DNA of 21,923 nucleotides from Bacteroidales bacterium UBA3743 (GCA_002371265.1 DFGT01000023.1:1-21923); one strand, 5' to 3'; shown: positions 1-9,173, counted from the first letter of the stretch. Numbers and translations: made by a program. The notes: a model not told the origin generated them from the sequence alone.

Positions 1-1
1 T

Positions 2-53
2 CGTATGTGGGAGCTACGCAGTAGCAACTGACACCCACGGCTCGCAACATACG
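2..53 (-). other. Hairpin just downstream of the susD-like stop codon
   Basis: Bases 2-8 (cgtatgt) are perfectly complementary to 47-53 (acatacg). Inside lies a second perfect stem, 13-17 with 21-25, around a 3-base loop. An alternative pairing of 7-11 with 34-38 (gtggg/cccac) is also possible. The structure begins three bases after the stop codon at 56-58, so it sits at the 3' end of that transcript. It could be a terminator or a palindromic intergenic repeat. The window edge hides any U-tract, so I cannot decide between them. Confidence 0.4.
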
Positions 54-55
54 CA

Positions 56-1774
56 TTATTCCTCTGGTATGGGTAAGTCGTATGGAGTCTCATCCATTGC
101 CTCACACATTCTGTTGATGAAGTCTGCTGTGATGGCGGTCTTCCACTTTGTTGTCTTCACCGTACGGGTGAAATCAAACGTAGGATCAAAACGGTAGTTG
201 TCTGTTGTGGCTATCTTCACATGCTCATTATCGTCGTCGACATACCAAACCAATTTGTCTGGTATATCATTGAATGGTGCTTCCGACACCAAAATCTTAT
301 GTAAATCTGATTTGCAACTGTCTAATGTCTGCTGCAAAACTCCCCAACGTTTCAAGTCAAACTTGCGGATCATCTCTGCTGTAAACTCAAATGCTCGCTC
401 ATTACGGATAGCCTTCGTCATACCTTCATAATCACGAATACCGGCAAGATACTTATCCATCACCACCGTCAACACGGAATCTGGAGCTCCAGAAAAAGCT
501 CTGCTTCTCACTTTTTTCAAAGCTTCTTTCGCCTCAGACGTTGCGGTTTGCGACAATTCCGTCTCACACTCCGCATACATCAAAAGAACGTCAGCATAGC
601 GTATCACAGGAAGATCCACACCTGAATACTTCTGCTTTCCTGTAATGACGGGAACTAACCACTCTCGACGAAATTTTCCAATTGAAATATTGTTTGGCGA
701 CACAACCTTCTCCTTACCAGAGCCTTCATACTGTGTGACAGACAAGGAAACATCGCGTCTGACATCAAAATGATTATATTTATGGAAATGCGACGCTGGG
801 ACAAGCACTCCACATTCGCTTGAACCGTATGGAGAGCCATCAGCATGTTTCTTGCCTACAAAATACCCAAGTTCACCGCTATTGCCTTTCGACATCGCTA
901 TCTCAAAAATAATCTCATCACTGTTCTTATACGACATTATCTTGCGGAAAATCTGCTCATAGTCCGACTCCAAAGTGTAACGTCCACCGTCAATCACATC
1001 CTTACACCAGTCCTTCGCCATCTCAATATAGTCATTTCGGTCGGACGGTGCTGATTTATGATCATCTGTCATGTGGAATCCAGCGCGATAAAGAGCTATT
1101 CTCGCTCCTAATGATCTTGCCACATCCTTTGAAATTCTTGATGGAGAAGACGACGATGCAGGAAGCAGCTCGATCGCCTCTGTGATGTCTCTTAAAATAT
1201 GGTCGAGGATTTCTTTACGGTTTGTTTTAGATGTATAGTCTGAATTTGAGTCGATTATGAAAGGCACATCTCCCCACGAACGGACTAGTTCAAAATAGAG
1301 TAATGCTCTGATTGTGAGAGCCTCTCCTTTGTATCCTAAAATTGTTGTTCTGTCATCATTTGAAGACGAGAGTAATTTGCTGCCGTTGACTCCTTCTATG
1401 AAATTATTAGCCTCTCTTATAGCAATATATAAAGATTCCCAAACAGATTTTAATTCGGTGTTGTATGGAGTGGCGACATATCTTGCAACCGCACGTCGGC
1501 CATTATCAGTGTCGCCACTAATACACTCTGTATCAGAATTAAGACTGAGATAATACGACAATTTCTTGCCATACAAGTTTCCTGATGACAATCTCACATA
1601 AACGCCATTCAAAGCCTGCAGAGCAAGCGGTGTGGCATCAAAAACTTCAGTTTGGGATAGGGTAGACGGGGATGTTGATTCAAACTCATCTTTACATCCG
1701 GTATTAGCAATTAAGAGTGATGCGGCAACAACAGAAGCCACGCATCTGTTTTTACAAATGCGTAAGATTCTCAT
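56..1774 (-). CDS. SusD/RagB-family nutrient-binding outer-membrane lipoprotein
   Basis: Proteins of this family are surface lipoproteins that bind glycans or other nutrients and cap a SusC-type TonB-dependent channel. I chose the ATG at 1774 because it puts a basic N-region (MRILRICKNR) directly before a hydrophobic stretch ending in a Cys at residue 27. An upstream ATG at 1807 would add 11 residues. The Cys is followed by KDEFE, which fits the K-(D/E)2 surface-export signal of Bacteroidetes lipoproteins. The body has SusD features: an early LQALNGVYVRL helix, a tetratricopeptide-like helical middle, LPVIRYADVLLMYAE, and a conserved IRNERAFEF...RKFDLKRWG segment. The length of about 572 residues is normal for the family. 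The gene follows cca by a short gap of about 65 bases to this start. No susC precedes it, which is unusual; the partner channel must be elsewhere or absent. The specific ligand cannot be predicted. Confidence 0.9.
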   Translation of the reverse strand: MRILRICKNRCVASVVAASLLIANTGCKDEFESTSPSTLSQTEVFDATPLALQALNGVYVRLSSGNLYGKKLSYYLSLNSDTECISGDTDNGRRAVARYVATPYNTELKSVWESLYIAIREANNFIEGVNGSKLLSSSNDDRTTILGYKGEALTIRALLYFELVRSWGDVPFIIDSNSDYTSKTNRKEILDHILRDITEAIELLPASSSSPSRISKDVARSLGARIALYRAGFHMTDDHKSAPSDRNDYIEMAKDWCKDVIDGGRYTLESDYEQIFRKIMSYKNSDEIIFEIAMSKGNSGELGYFVGKKHADGSPYGSSECGVLVPASHFHKYNHFDVRRDVSLSVTQYEGSGKEKVVSPNNISIGKFRREWLVPVITGKQKYSGVDLPVIRYADVLLMYAECETELSQTATSEAKEALKKVRSRAFSGAPDSVLTVVMDKYLAGIRDYEGMTKAIRNERAFEFTAEMIRKFDLKRWGVLQQTLDSCKSDLHKILVSEAPFNDIPDKLVWYVDDDNEHVKIATTDNYRFDPTFDFTRTVKTTKWKTAITADFINRMCEAMDETPYDLPIPEE

Positions 1775-1839
1775 GGTAGTTGTGTTAAATTGCCTATATA
1801 TCATCACTTAATTATTTTTCGATAGCCTTTTGCCATCAG

Positions 1840-3264
1840 CTAACTCACCAACCCCATCTCACCTGCAATCTTGTGCATCAATTCAAGAGCTGCATCGCGG
1901 TCGTTGGGAATAATTCCGTCTAAAATAGCGTCTTTAAGCTTCTCCTTTATCTCTCCCACCTGACGGCAAGGAGGCAAATTGAAGGTTGTCATTATCTCGT
2001 CGCCTGAAACAGGAGGCTGGAACATACGTATATGATCCTTTTCCTCGATTTCTTTCATCTTTTCACGGAGATTCTCATAATTCTTATGGAATCGTTCTCG
2101 CTTTAAAGCATTGTTGGACGTGATATCCGCATGACAGAGAATCATCAGATCATCTATATCATCTCCAGCTTCGAAGAGCAGACGTCGGATTGCACTGTCA
2201 GTGATGTCATCTTCAATCAGATTGATCGGACGCATGTGGAGCAACACAAGTTTCTGCACATATGCCATCTCATTTCCAAGCGAAAGAGTCAGCTTTTTAA
2301 AGATCTTTGGCACCATTTTTGTGCCGACGTATTCATGACCATGGAAACTCCATCCATGTCCGTCCTCCCACTTCTTGCATTTAGGTTTACCTATATCATG
2401 AAGCAAAGCCGCTATTCTAAGCCACTCATTGTCGCTCACCTTGGCAGTAGAGTCTACCACCTGCATTGTGTGGTGGAAATTATCCTTGTGACCTCTGCCG
2501 TCTCGCGTCTCAATACCAGAAAGAGCAGCTATTTCAGGAAGGACATGCTTCATCAAACCAGTGTTGAGCATGTGGTAAAGCCCGACGCTTGGACGCGGAC
2601 TCTTCATGATCTTCACAAGTTCATCCTTCACACGCTCCATAGAGATGATCTTGATTCTCTCGCTATCCTTAACGATTGCGTTGTAAGTGTTTTCCTCAAT
2701 ATACATCTCGAGAGTCGACGCGAATCTTACACATCTCATCATTCGCAACGGGTCATCGGAGAAAGTGATGACGGGGTCGCATGGAGTACGAAGGATCTTG
2801 TTTTCAAGGTCAGACAGACCATTGAACAAATCTATAAGTTCGCCCTTCTGTCCGCAAGAGAGGCGGATACACATGGCATTCAAAGTAAAGTCTCGACGTG
2901 TAAGGTCATCTTCAAGAGTGCCAGGCTCACATTCCGGGTTTCTGCTGTCGTGACGGTAGCTCTCTTTTCTTGCTGTGACAAACTCAAGTTCATTTTTTCC
3001 CCATTTCACCTGAGCCGTACCAAAAGTCTTAAATACAGAAAGATGAGCATACTTGCCAATTTTATTCTTGACTGCAGTGCTTAAAATTTCGCTTGAATCT
3101 TTACCAATTGTAAGGATATCTATGTCCTTGCTTGGACGACCAAGAATAAGGTCTCTCACATATCCGCCCACCACAAATGCCTCAATACCAAGGCTTTCCG
3201 CGATTTCAGACACTAATTGTATACTCTTATCTTCAAATATTTTGCAAAAATCTACCATCATCAA
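1840..3264 (-). CDS. cca: CCA-adding tRNA nucleotidyltransferase with HD domain
   Basis: This cytoplasmic enzyme adds or repairs the 3' CCA end of tRNAs using CTP and ATP. The class II nucleotidyltransferase head is clear: GGYVRD at residues 33-38, the metal-binding DID at 47-49, RRDFTLNA at 123-130 and the DPLRMMRCVRFA segment near 171-182. An HD phosphohydrolase-type domain follows, with LLHDIGKPK near residue 287. This is the bacterial HD-containing architecture, and 474 residues is the usual length. The start is uncertain by a few codons because three ATGs occur in a row (3264, 3261, 3258). A TAAATTTG -7 box lies a few bases upstream, so the gene probably has its own promoter rather than depending on the restriction locus before it. 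It is a housekeeping gene and marks one boundary of the defence island. Confidence 0.95.
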   Translation of the reverse strand: MMMVDFCKIFEDKSIQLVSEIAESLGIEAFVVGGYVRDLILGRPSKDIDILTIGKDSSEILSTAVKNKIGKYAHLSVFKTFGTAQVKWGKNELEFVTARKESYRHDSRNPECEPGTLEDDLTRRDFTLNAMCIRLSCGQKGELIDLFNGLSDLENKILRTPCDPVITFSDDPLRMMRCVRFASTLEMYIEENTYNAIVKDSERIKIISMERVKDELVKIMKSPRPSVGLYHMLNTGLMKHVLPEIAALSGIETRDGRGHKDNFHHTMQVVDSTAKVSDNEWLRIAALLHDIGKPKCKKWEDGHGWSFHGHEYVGTKMVPKIFKKLTLSLGNEMAYVQKLVLLHMRPINLIEDDITDSAIRRLLFEAGDDIDDLMILCHADITSNNALKRERFHKNYENLREKMKEIEEKDHIRMFQPPVSGDEIMTTFNLPPCRQVGEIKEKLKDAILDGIIPNDRDAALELMHKIAGEMGLVS

Positions 3265-3277
3265 CTAATTACGCTGG

Positions 3278-3285
3278 CAAATTTA
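3278..3285 (-). promoter_or_regulatory. Probable -7 promoter box for cca
   Basis: On the minus strand this reads TAAATTTG, an exact match to the Bacteroidetes -7 consensus TAnnTTTG. It lies 14 bases before the first cca ATG, in the short gap after hsdR. No clear TTG -33 element is visible at the expected distance. Confidence 0.5.
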
Positions 3286-3309
3286 GGAAAAATTTATAAA
3301 AATAGGAAA

Positions 3310-6300
3310 TCATCTTACATATTCCACATCACCCAACAATGCCTTGATAGCTTCTATGAATCCATGCTTAAAGATTTCGCTATGTTGGTATTCTTTATAT
3401 AGAGATAAATCACCTTTGCGTTTTCCTCTCATTATTCGGTCAATGATAGTTATCATTGCCGAATCAACGGCTTGTTTGTCTGGATTTCCCACAACAAGTG
3501 TCTTGTAGTCTTCATCTTCCTCTACGGCTTTGGCTACTCCCAGCAACTTTGTTTTCTGGTCATCAGGAGATGCATTCCAACCCTTAAACCAACGCTCGTT
3601 GAATTCTTGAAGTATCTTATCCAACGGATCTTTAGGCTCATCTTCTCCTTTTCCTGCTGTGACCATTACTGGTTTAAGTGGATCAATCTCCGTCTCTTCT
3701 GCATCCAATGATATTGATTGATTAAGAGATGTGCGACGTAAACCATAGGTGTTCAAGTCTACTGAATCCAAAAGGTCTTTCAGATCTGTGGCTCCAGGTT
3801 TTTCAATTATAAGTTGAGGAATCAGATAGCGTAGGAACCAAAACAGTTTCTCCCAATCCAATTTTTCGTATGGAAGAATGGCTGCGACTTTGCTGTAAAC
3901 TTTAACGAACTGCTTACACTTCATCTTAAAGTCTGGTTTTCCATTCTCCTCCCACTCAATCTCTTTATTGAATCTATCAGCACAAGTGTCTATGATTGGA
4001 GCCCACTTATCAGCTTCCTCACCATGCATATAAAGATCCATAAATTCATCCACCTCTTCCATTTCAAACACACCGAATGACAACAATGTATTTTTTAACT
4101 GATGCAACACGTTAATATCCGTAGCCTCAGAAAGGGTAGTGGCTGTATAGAATGGGTCAAAAGCACTCTTGATACCTTCACTCTTATTATAGAAGTCAAG
4201 AATAAAGAGATCCTCACTCAACTTCCCTAAATCCGGAGCTGCACGATTAAGTCGGGAAAGTGCCTGCACTGCCAACACTCCGTCAAGAGGTTTGTCGATA
4301 TACATAGCACATAGTTTTGGCTGGTCGAAACCAGTCAGATATTTATTTGCCACAACTAAAATACGATAGTCATCAGAATCAAAGAATTCAGGAGTCTTGT
4401 TTTCTGGGAATCCGTTTAGTCCTGCTTCTGTATACGTTTTGCCATAATCAAAAGTTTCAGCCACCATTGCCATGTCTGCATCGCCAACTATCTTTTTGTA
4501 AGCAGGAGCGACGTCGCTTTCTACCATTAACGGTGGTTCTGGTTCTGCTTTTTCATATAATGGGACATTCTCGACTTTTGGGGCGTTGATAGACGGCTTG
4601 TTGGACAATACCTTTTCTCCAGAGAATGCTATAAGTATCTTGAATGGCATCTTATACTTCTCAATCAATTTGTTGAGCACCTGATAATAAAGAATAGCAC
4701 ATTCAATATCCTTAGTCACAACCATTGCTTTAGCCTTTCCATTCAGTTTGTGGCTACGGAAGACTTTTGCATCAAAGTGTTTCAGCATCACATCTGCCTT
4801 AGCCTCAATAGTCTTTGGCTCACGCTCCACAGCCTGGCGAAGCAGTTTTTGAGCTTTTGCATTGTTGTATTCCGGATTATCCTCAATACTTTTTGTAAGC
4901 TCGTAATAACCTTTATATGTCGTATAATTAGTAAGCACATCAAGGATGAAACCTTCCTCGATAGCCTGCTTCATGCTGTACAAATGGAAAGGATGAAATT
5001 TTCCATCGACATCCTCAGAACCGAATCTTTCCAAAGTCTCCCTCTTTGGTGTGGCTGTAAAAGCAAAATACGAACAATTACTGCTCATCTTACGATCCTT
5101 CATCAGTTTCTCTAGGAGTGCGTCTGTATCACCACCGTCAGTGTCGCCATCTTTCTGCACCGTCGCATTCAATTTATCAGCGGCAATTCCTGATTGTGAT
5201 GAATGAGCTTCGTCTATGATGACAGCGAAATTATGGTCGGAGACGTCAGAAATCGCGTCGCATATAAAAGGAAATTTCTGGATTGTGGTGATGATTATTC
5301 GCTTATTGTTCTCTATAGCCTCCTTCAAATCTTTAGAAGAGTCGGCATGAGCTATAATCTTATCACTCTGTCCGAACGCTTTGATATTATCAGTGATCTG
5401 CTTATCAAGGATTCGACGGTCTGTGACTACAATCACGGAGTTGTAGAGTGGGGCATCAATAGCCTTTGCTCTGACGGCATCCATAGAATCCGGGCAAACC
5501 TTGATCAACTTGAATGCAAGCCAAGTAAGGGAATTCGACTTTCCTGATCCGGCAGAATGCTCGATAAGATACGTCTTTCCAACACCTTTCTCAGCCACAT
5601 CAGTAATCAATTTTGTAACTACATCCAACTGATGGAAACGAGGGAAAACCAGCTTCTTGGCATTCTTCATAATATGAGGAACCTTCTTCTGAGTTTTAGC
5701 CTCATCATAATCAAATAAGACGTAGTTCATGATGATGTCGGAAACAGTCTCCTTCTGCAAGACCTCTTCCCATAGATAGGAAGTCTTGTATCCATTAGGA
5801 TTAACAGGATTCCCCGCACCCTGACCGTTAGCCAAACCTTTGTTGAATGGCATGAAGAAAGTTTTATCGAGATTGAGTTTGGTTGTAAAGAAAACTTCGT
5901 CTTTATCCAGAGTGAAGTGAGCAAGGCAACGTCCGTAATTGAGCAACGGCTCCTTTGGATTACGCTCATACGATTTATACTGTTTCTGACCGTCGTACTT
6001 AGCCGTCTGGTTAGTCCAAGGATTCTTCAATTCAAAAGTGAAGATAGGCAAACCGTTGACATACAGCACCATATCAATCTCCAGTCCAGGATTCTGGACA
6101 GAAAATGTCTGTTGACGGGTGATAGAAAACTGGTTTGACGCATAGTCCCTCTTCGATTTTTCAGAATCAGCCGCGGATGGTTTGGGATAGAACAAAGATA
6201 GTTTGATATTATCCACCTCCACACCCTTTCTAAGCACCTGGATGATTCCGAAAGTCTTAATGTCAGCATCTATCTGCTTTTCTACGGAAGACTTCAGATC

Positions 6301-6546
6301 CCTGCCGACATGTTTATCCAGCACCTCTTGCTGAGTGGATTTCAGGAACGACCACAAACGACGAGTATCCAGAGCGACTTTCTTATCAAAATCATTTGGC
6401 AAACCCCAATAATATTGAGTAGACGACGGAGTTTGAGCATCAGGATTCGTTATTCCCGACGCCTTACGCTCTTCAATAGTGCTGCCGACGAGAGCTTTCT
6501 CAATCAGAGCCTCAAAAGCCTGTTCGTTAGTCTTGCTTGTAGTCAT
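3310..6546 (-). CDS. hsdR: Type I restriction enzyme R subunit (ATP-dependent translocase/nuclease)
   Basis: HsdR joins the HsdM/HsdS methylase, translocates unmethylated DNA with ATP and cuts it. The N-terminal PD-(D/E)XK nuclease is visible: D158 in GLEIDMVLYVNG, then FELKN with E172 and K174, followed by a QKQYKSY motif near 187. The SF2 helicase motor has Walker A HSAGSGKS at 330-337, VTDRRILDKQI near 374, DEAH at 445-448, FTATPK further on, and a later LSRLNR helicase motif. The 1078-residue length is normal and the frame is intact, so the subunit is probably active. It is the last gene of the locus and is separated from hsdM and hsdS by the DUF1016, SEFIR and abiH genes. A 77-base gap separates it from abiH; it contains no exact -7 box, so co-transcription is plausible but unproven. 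Confidence 0.96.
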   Translation of the reverse strand: MTTSKTNEQAFEALIEKALVGSTIEERKASGITNPDAQTPSSTQYYWGLPNDFDKKVALDTRRLWSFLKSTQQEVLDKHVGRDLKSSVEKQIDADIKTFGIIQVLRKGVEVDNIKLSLFYPKPSAADSEKSKRDYASNQFSITRQQTFSVQNPGLEIDMVLYVNGLPIFTFELKNPWTNQTAKYDGQKQYKSYERNPKEPLLNYGRCLAHFTLDKDEVFFTTKLNLDKTFFMPFNKGLANGQGAGNPVNPNGYKTSYLWEEVLQKETVSDIIMNYVLFDYDEAKTQKKVPHIMKNAKKLVFPRFHQLDVVTKLITDVAEKGVGKTYLIEHSAGSGKSNSLTWLAFKLIKVCPDSMDAVRAKAIDAPLYNSVIVVTDRRILDKQITDNIKAFGQSDKIIAHADSSKDLKEAIENNKRIIITTIQKFPFICDAISDVSDHNFAVIIDEAHSSQSGIAADKLNATVQKDGDTDGGDTDALLEKLMKDRKMSSNCSYFAFTATPKRETLERFGSEDVDGKFHPFHLYSMKQAIEEGFILDVLTNYTTYKGYYELTKSIEDNPEYNNAKAQKLLRQAVEREPKTIEAKADVMLKHFDAKVFRSHKLNGKAKAMVVTKDIECAILYYQVLNKLIEKYKMPFKILIAFSGEKVLSNKPSINAPKVENVPLYEKAEPEPPLMVESDVAPAYKKIVGDADMAMVAETFDYGKTYTEAGLNGFPENKTPEFFDSDDYRILVVANKYLTGFDQPKLCAMYIDKPLDGVLAVQALSRLNRAAPDLGKLSEDLFILDFYNKSEGIKSAFDPFYTATTLSEATDINVLHQLKNTLLSFGVFEMEEVDEFMDLYMHGEEADKWAPIIDTCADRFNKEIEWEENGKPDFKMKCKQFVKVYSKVAAILPYEKLDWEKLFWFLRYLIPQLIIEKPGATDLKDLLDSVDLNTYGLRRTSLNQSISLDAEETEIDPLKPVMVTAGKGEDEPKDPLDKILQEFNERWFKGWNASPDDQKTKLLGVAKAVEEDEDYKTLVVGNPDKQAVDSAMITIIDRIMRGKRKGDLSLYKEYQHSEIFKHGFIEAIKALLGDVEYVR

Positions 6547-6623
6547 ATCCTATTATTTATCAGTGATTACGAAAATAGGGAAAATTCTGGAATTAGAAAT
6601 GAGATTTTGAAAATATATCTCAA

Positions 6624-7709
6624 TTACTTAGTTGCTTTTGGAACCTGTGGCATTGGCTCACACCGCGTCTTATTCACCACACGATCACGATAAAGATTCT
6701 TGTCCTTGAAATTTCGATATATGTTTTGAGAGATATTAGAATAATCATCTTCTCCTTCATTTTCTCCCCACTTATAGTAAAATTGTTTGATAGAAACACA
6801 ATTTTCATGTTCAAAGATTGTATTTAGAAGCGTACGGTCTGAATTTCCACAAGAATGCCCCATGATATAAACCTGAAACATTCCTCCTTCAATAAAATTC
6901 AATAATTTGCGATAATTATCTGCCTCCAGATACTTGATTGATTTTGTGTTTTTTAGCAGTTCATTTTCATTTCGATCCTCAAGGTCCTGGAAATCTTTGT
7001 CCATCTCATCTCCATAACCAAATATCATCTGGTTACGATTTTCTAATGAGCCATGAATGTGATTAATGAATTTTGGATCAATATACAATTCTGTTGTAGA
7101 AGTATAATTAAAATCCAGCAACATTATATTTTCAATTTTAAGATAGCTGCCTGGATTATTAAAATATCCTAAATTTGTATTTTTTATTTTCTTAATAGCA
7201 CTTTCTGCAATATCATCCTCGTTTTCAATATCTTTACAAATATCAATTAAATTTTTTACATTATGAGTATCAGCCTTTTGAGTCTTAAGATATTCCGCCA
7301 ATTTATCCCGCAAAAAATCCATTTGATTATTTAAGCTCTTGCAATCTTCAATATTGTTTGCATTTTCTTTCAATAGAACATAATAATCACTCTCTATATC
7401 AGTCCATCCTTTTGTATCTATATTTTTTAGTATTCTAAACAACAATATGGATTTTTTTATGGTTATTCCATCCTTGTGTAACTCTAATGTTTCCAAAGAC
7501 TTCCATGGTTGTTCTTTGTCATAACTATATTTTATAATGCTACGACCTGTTCTATTTTCAATTTTTAACAAAGAATCTTCATGATTAAGTTCTTTAATAG
7601 AATAACTATCAAGAACTCCAACCAAATACCATTTAATAAAATCTTTATAACTGGTCTTTAGTCCGTGAGCAAGGTCGAAACCATTGCCAATAATTACTAG
7701 TCTATTCAT
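6624..7709 (-). CDS. abiH: AbiH-family abortive-infection protein
   Basis: The protein matches the AbiH family, whose lactococcal founder confers abortive infection against phage; its biochemical activity is not established. Family motifs appear in order: IIGNGFDLAHGL at residues 6-17 with TSYKDF after it, DFNYTSTTELY at 199-209, HIHG at 217-220, IFGYGDE at 229-235, and GHSCGNSDRTLLN at 284-296. The length of 361 residues and the absence of breaks suggest an intact gene. It starts 13 bases after the SEFIR gene stops, so the two are probably co-transcribed and may act together. The first 28 codons are nearly duplicated upstream of the SEFIR gene (see the stub at 9069-9173). The gene is visibly richer in A+T than hsdR or hsdM, which suggests separate acquisition. 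Confidence 0.88.
   Translation of the reverse strand: MNRLVIIGNGFDLAHGLKTSYKDFIKWYLVGVLDSYSIKELNHEDSLLKIENRTGRSIIKYSYDKEQPWKSLETLELHKDGITIKKSILLFRILKNIDTKGWTDIESDYYVLLKENANNIEDCKSLNNQMDFLRDKLAEYLKTQKADTHNVKNLIDICKDIENEDDIAESAIKKIKNTNLGYFNNPGSYLKIENIMLLDFNYTSTTELYIDPKFINHIHGSLENRNQMIFGYGDEMDKDFQDLEDRNENELLKNTKSIKYLEADNYRKLLNFIEGGMFQVYIMGHSCGNSDRTLLNTIFEHENCVSIKQFYYKWGENEGEDDYSNISQNIYRNFKDKNLYRDRVVNKTRCEPMPQVPKATK
7623..7705 (-). repeat. Direct repeat, copy inside the 5' end of full abiH
   Basis: These 83 bases match 9084-9166 at 76 positions by eye; all seven differences are transitions. The repeat covers almost exactly the start of abiH, from just after its first codons to about codon 29. 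The two copies lie 1461 bases apart and bracket the SEFIR gene. Confidence 0.92.
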
Positions 7710-7722
7710 ACTTTAACTTAAA

Positions 7723-9009
7723 TTAGATATTGTTGAAATCTGGCTTGCTACCTAATGCTGGCTTTTTATATTTTGGTTCATTGTAAATTTCACGTATAAG
7801 ATTTTTGAATTCATCTTCAAATCTATCTTCATTTGTGAAATCAAATCTATATCTTCCATCCAAATATGTCGGGATATCATTACCAGCTCTTAAAATAGGT
7901 ATAAATCTATCAGTATGCAAATTATTGGCAATTTTTGTCGATATTATGGAATATTCACAACCAACACCACCTTTAAGTCCTTGAGCTTTTTTATAATAAT
8001 TAGGTGTGATAATACACAAAACACGTTGAGCCTTATTGACGGCTTCTTGCATAAAATTAGCCAACAAAGTTCCACCACGCAATTCCCATTGATCTAATTT
8101 TACATCAATGCCTACAGACACAAGTCTTTCAGCAAAGAGTCTAACCCAATCTTGATGTTCATCGCCATCCCATGAATATGAAATGAAAACTACTGGATTT
8201 TTTTGAATTTCCTTGTCATTTCTATCGACATGAAGATTTTTAGTTTCTGATATATTCATAAGATTTGATTTATTATTGTCATTTTCTACATTAATTCGAC
8301 GTTTATTTCCCAAAGGAAAAATTTGAGTTATTTGTTCACTAAAACTTTCAGTATGTGAAGTCATTGTGTTATACTCTTCTTTATGGGTTGAGTTTGTTTG
8401 GATTTTTTCTTCTTGGCTTATAAGATAGTCTGGATTGGGATTATCCTCAATTTTTTTTTGAATATCAACAAAAAGTTGATAACGAGAGGTCTCTTCAAGA
8501 TCCATAATTATATCTTTATAATAATCAACTCGAAATATGGATTTTTTTTGGGATTCACGTTCTTTGATATATTGACTGTAATTAGAACATACGGAATCAT
8601 CAATTTTGCATACCAAATTTACGAAATCTGATCCTTCAATATAATAAGGTGCTTTTTTAGGCCCTTCCGGTCCGATTTGAAGCCAGAGTTTATTGTATGC
8701 TTTTGTCCAATCTGCCTTTTTTAGAGGCGGAATAATCCATGGCAATTCCTTTATTTTGTTTATAAAATCTTCGTTGTAGATGCATAGCTCTCCTTTATGT
8801 GTCAAAATCATATTATTTTTATCTATTGTATAAAACCCCAAGTGTATTAGACCGTTGTATACAATGTCAAATAAACTCTTTTCATTTGAAGACAATCTAT
8901 TTTTTACTCTTGATTCCACTAAAGGATATGTGATTGCTATACCTTTACGACAGTTATATTGTCTAAATAGTTCAAAAATTGAATTTGCTATTTCTCTTTC
9001 TTTTTCCAT
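7723..9009 (-). CDS. SEFIR/TIR-domain protein with N-terminal helical domain, putative defence effector
   Basis: The C-terminal part (about residues 271-400) is a SEFIR/TIR-type domain: VVFISYSWDGDEHQDWV at its start, then VKLDQWELRGG, a run VLCIITPNYY, and GGVGCEYSII. By analogy with NADase TIR domains, Glu352 in GCEYSII is a candidate catalytic residue. Residues 1-110 are mixed and probably winged-helix-like (VESRVKN..., then GLIHLGFYTID and LTHKGEL), which could sense or bind a partner. Residues 195-270 form a polar, low-complexity linker rich in N, E, K and S. Bacterial TIR/SEFIR proteins are often NAD-depleting or signalling effectors of antiphage systems, so this role is inferred from the family. 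The gene sits between a broken abiH 5' end and a complete abiH and is A+T-rich. A transmembrane segment or signal peptide is not seen, so it is probably cytoplasmic. Confidence 0.85.
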   Translation of the reverse strand: MEKEREIANSIFELFRQYNCRKGIAITYPLVESRVKNRLSSNEKSLFDIVYNGLIHLGFYTIDKNNMILTHKGELCIYNEDFINKIKELPWIIPPLKKADWTKAYNKLWLQIGPEGPKKAPYYIEGSDFVNLVCKIDDSVCSNYSQYIKERESQKKSIFRVDYYKDIIMDLEETSRYQLFVDIQKKIEDNPNPDYLISQEEKIQTNSTHKEEYNTMTSHTESFSEQITQIFPLGNKRRINVENDNNKSNLMNISETKNLHVDRNDKEIQKNPVVFISYSWDGDEHQDWVRLFAERLVSVGIDVKLDQWELRGGTLLANFMQEAVNKAQRVLCIITPNYYKKAQGLKGGVGCEYSIISTKIANNLHTDRFIPILRAGNDIPTYLDGRYRFDFTNEDRFEDEFKNLIREIYNEPKYKKPALGSKPDFNNI

Positions 9010-9068
9010 GATGAAATATTATTTTTATATTAATTGGTACCTCTTACACAAATTTCATTGTCTCCTAT

Positions 9069-9173
9069 TCACATAAACTCTTTCAAATACCACCTAATAA
9101 AATCTTTATAGCTGGTCTTCAATCCGTGAGCAAGGTCAAAACCATTGCCAATAATCACTAGTCTATCTTCCAT
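9069..9173 (-). pseudogene. Truncated abiH copy, 5' stub only
   Basis: The minus strand from the ATG at 9173 encodes 34 residues beginning MEDRLVIIGNGFDLAHGL, continuing with the TSYKDFIRWYL equivalent of full AbiH, and then stops (TGA at 9069-9071). It is clearly the start of a second AbiH, differing by one inserted residue and several substitutions from the intact gene. The similarity to full abiH ends six codons before the stop. The SEFIR gene begins 59 bases further on. The stub is therefore the residue of an older abiH allele, or a duplicated target sequence, rather than a functional gene. Confidence 0.88.
9084..9166 (-). repeat. Direct repeat, copy inside the abiH stub
   Basis: This is the partner of 7623-7705. 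The seven mismatches show that the copies are not a very recent duplication, or that they came from different alleles. Confidence 0.92.

Noticed and set aside
2131..3084. 317-codon plus-strand frame opposite cca
   Set aside because: It lies fully antisense to a strongly supported CCA-adding enzyme and shows no family motif.
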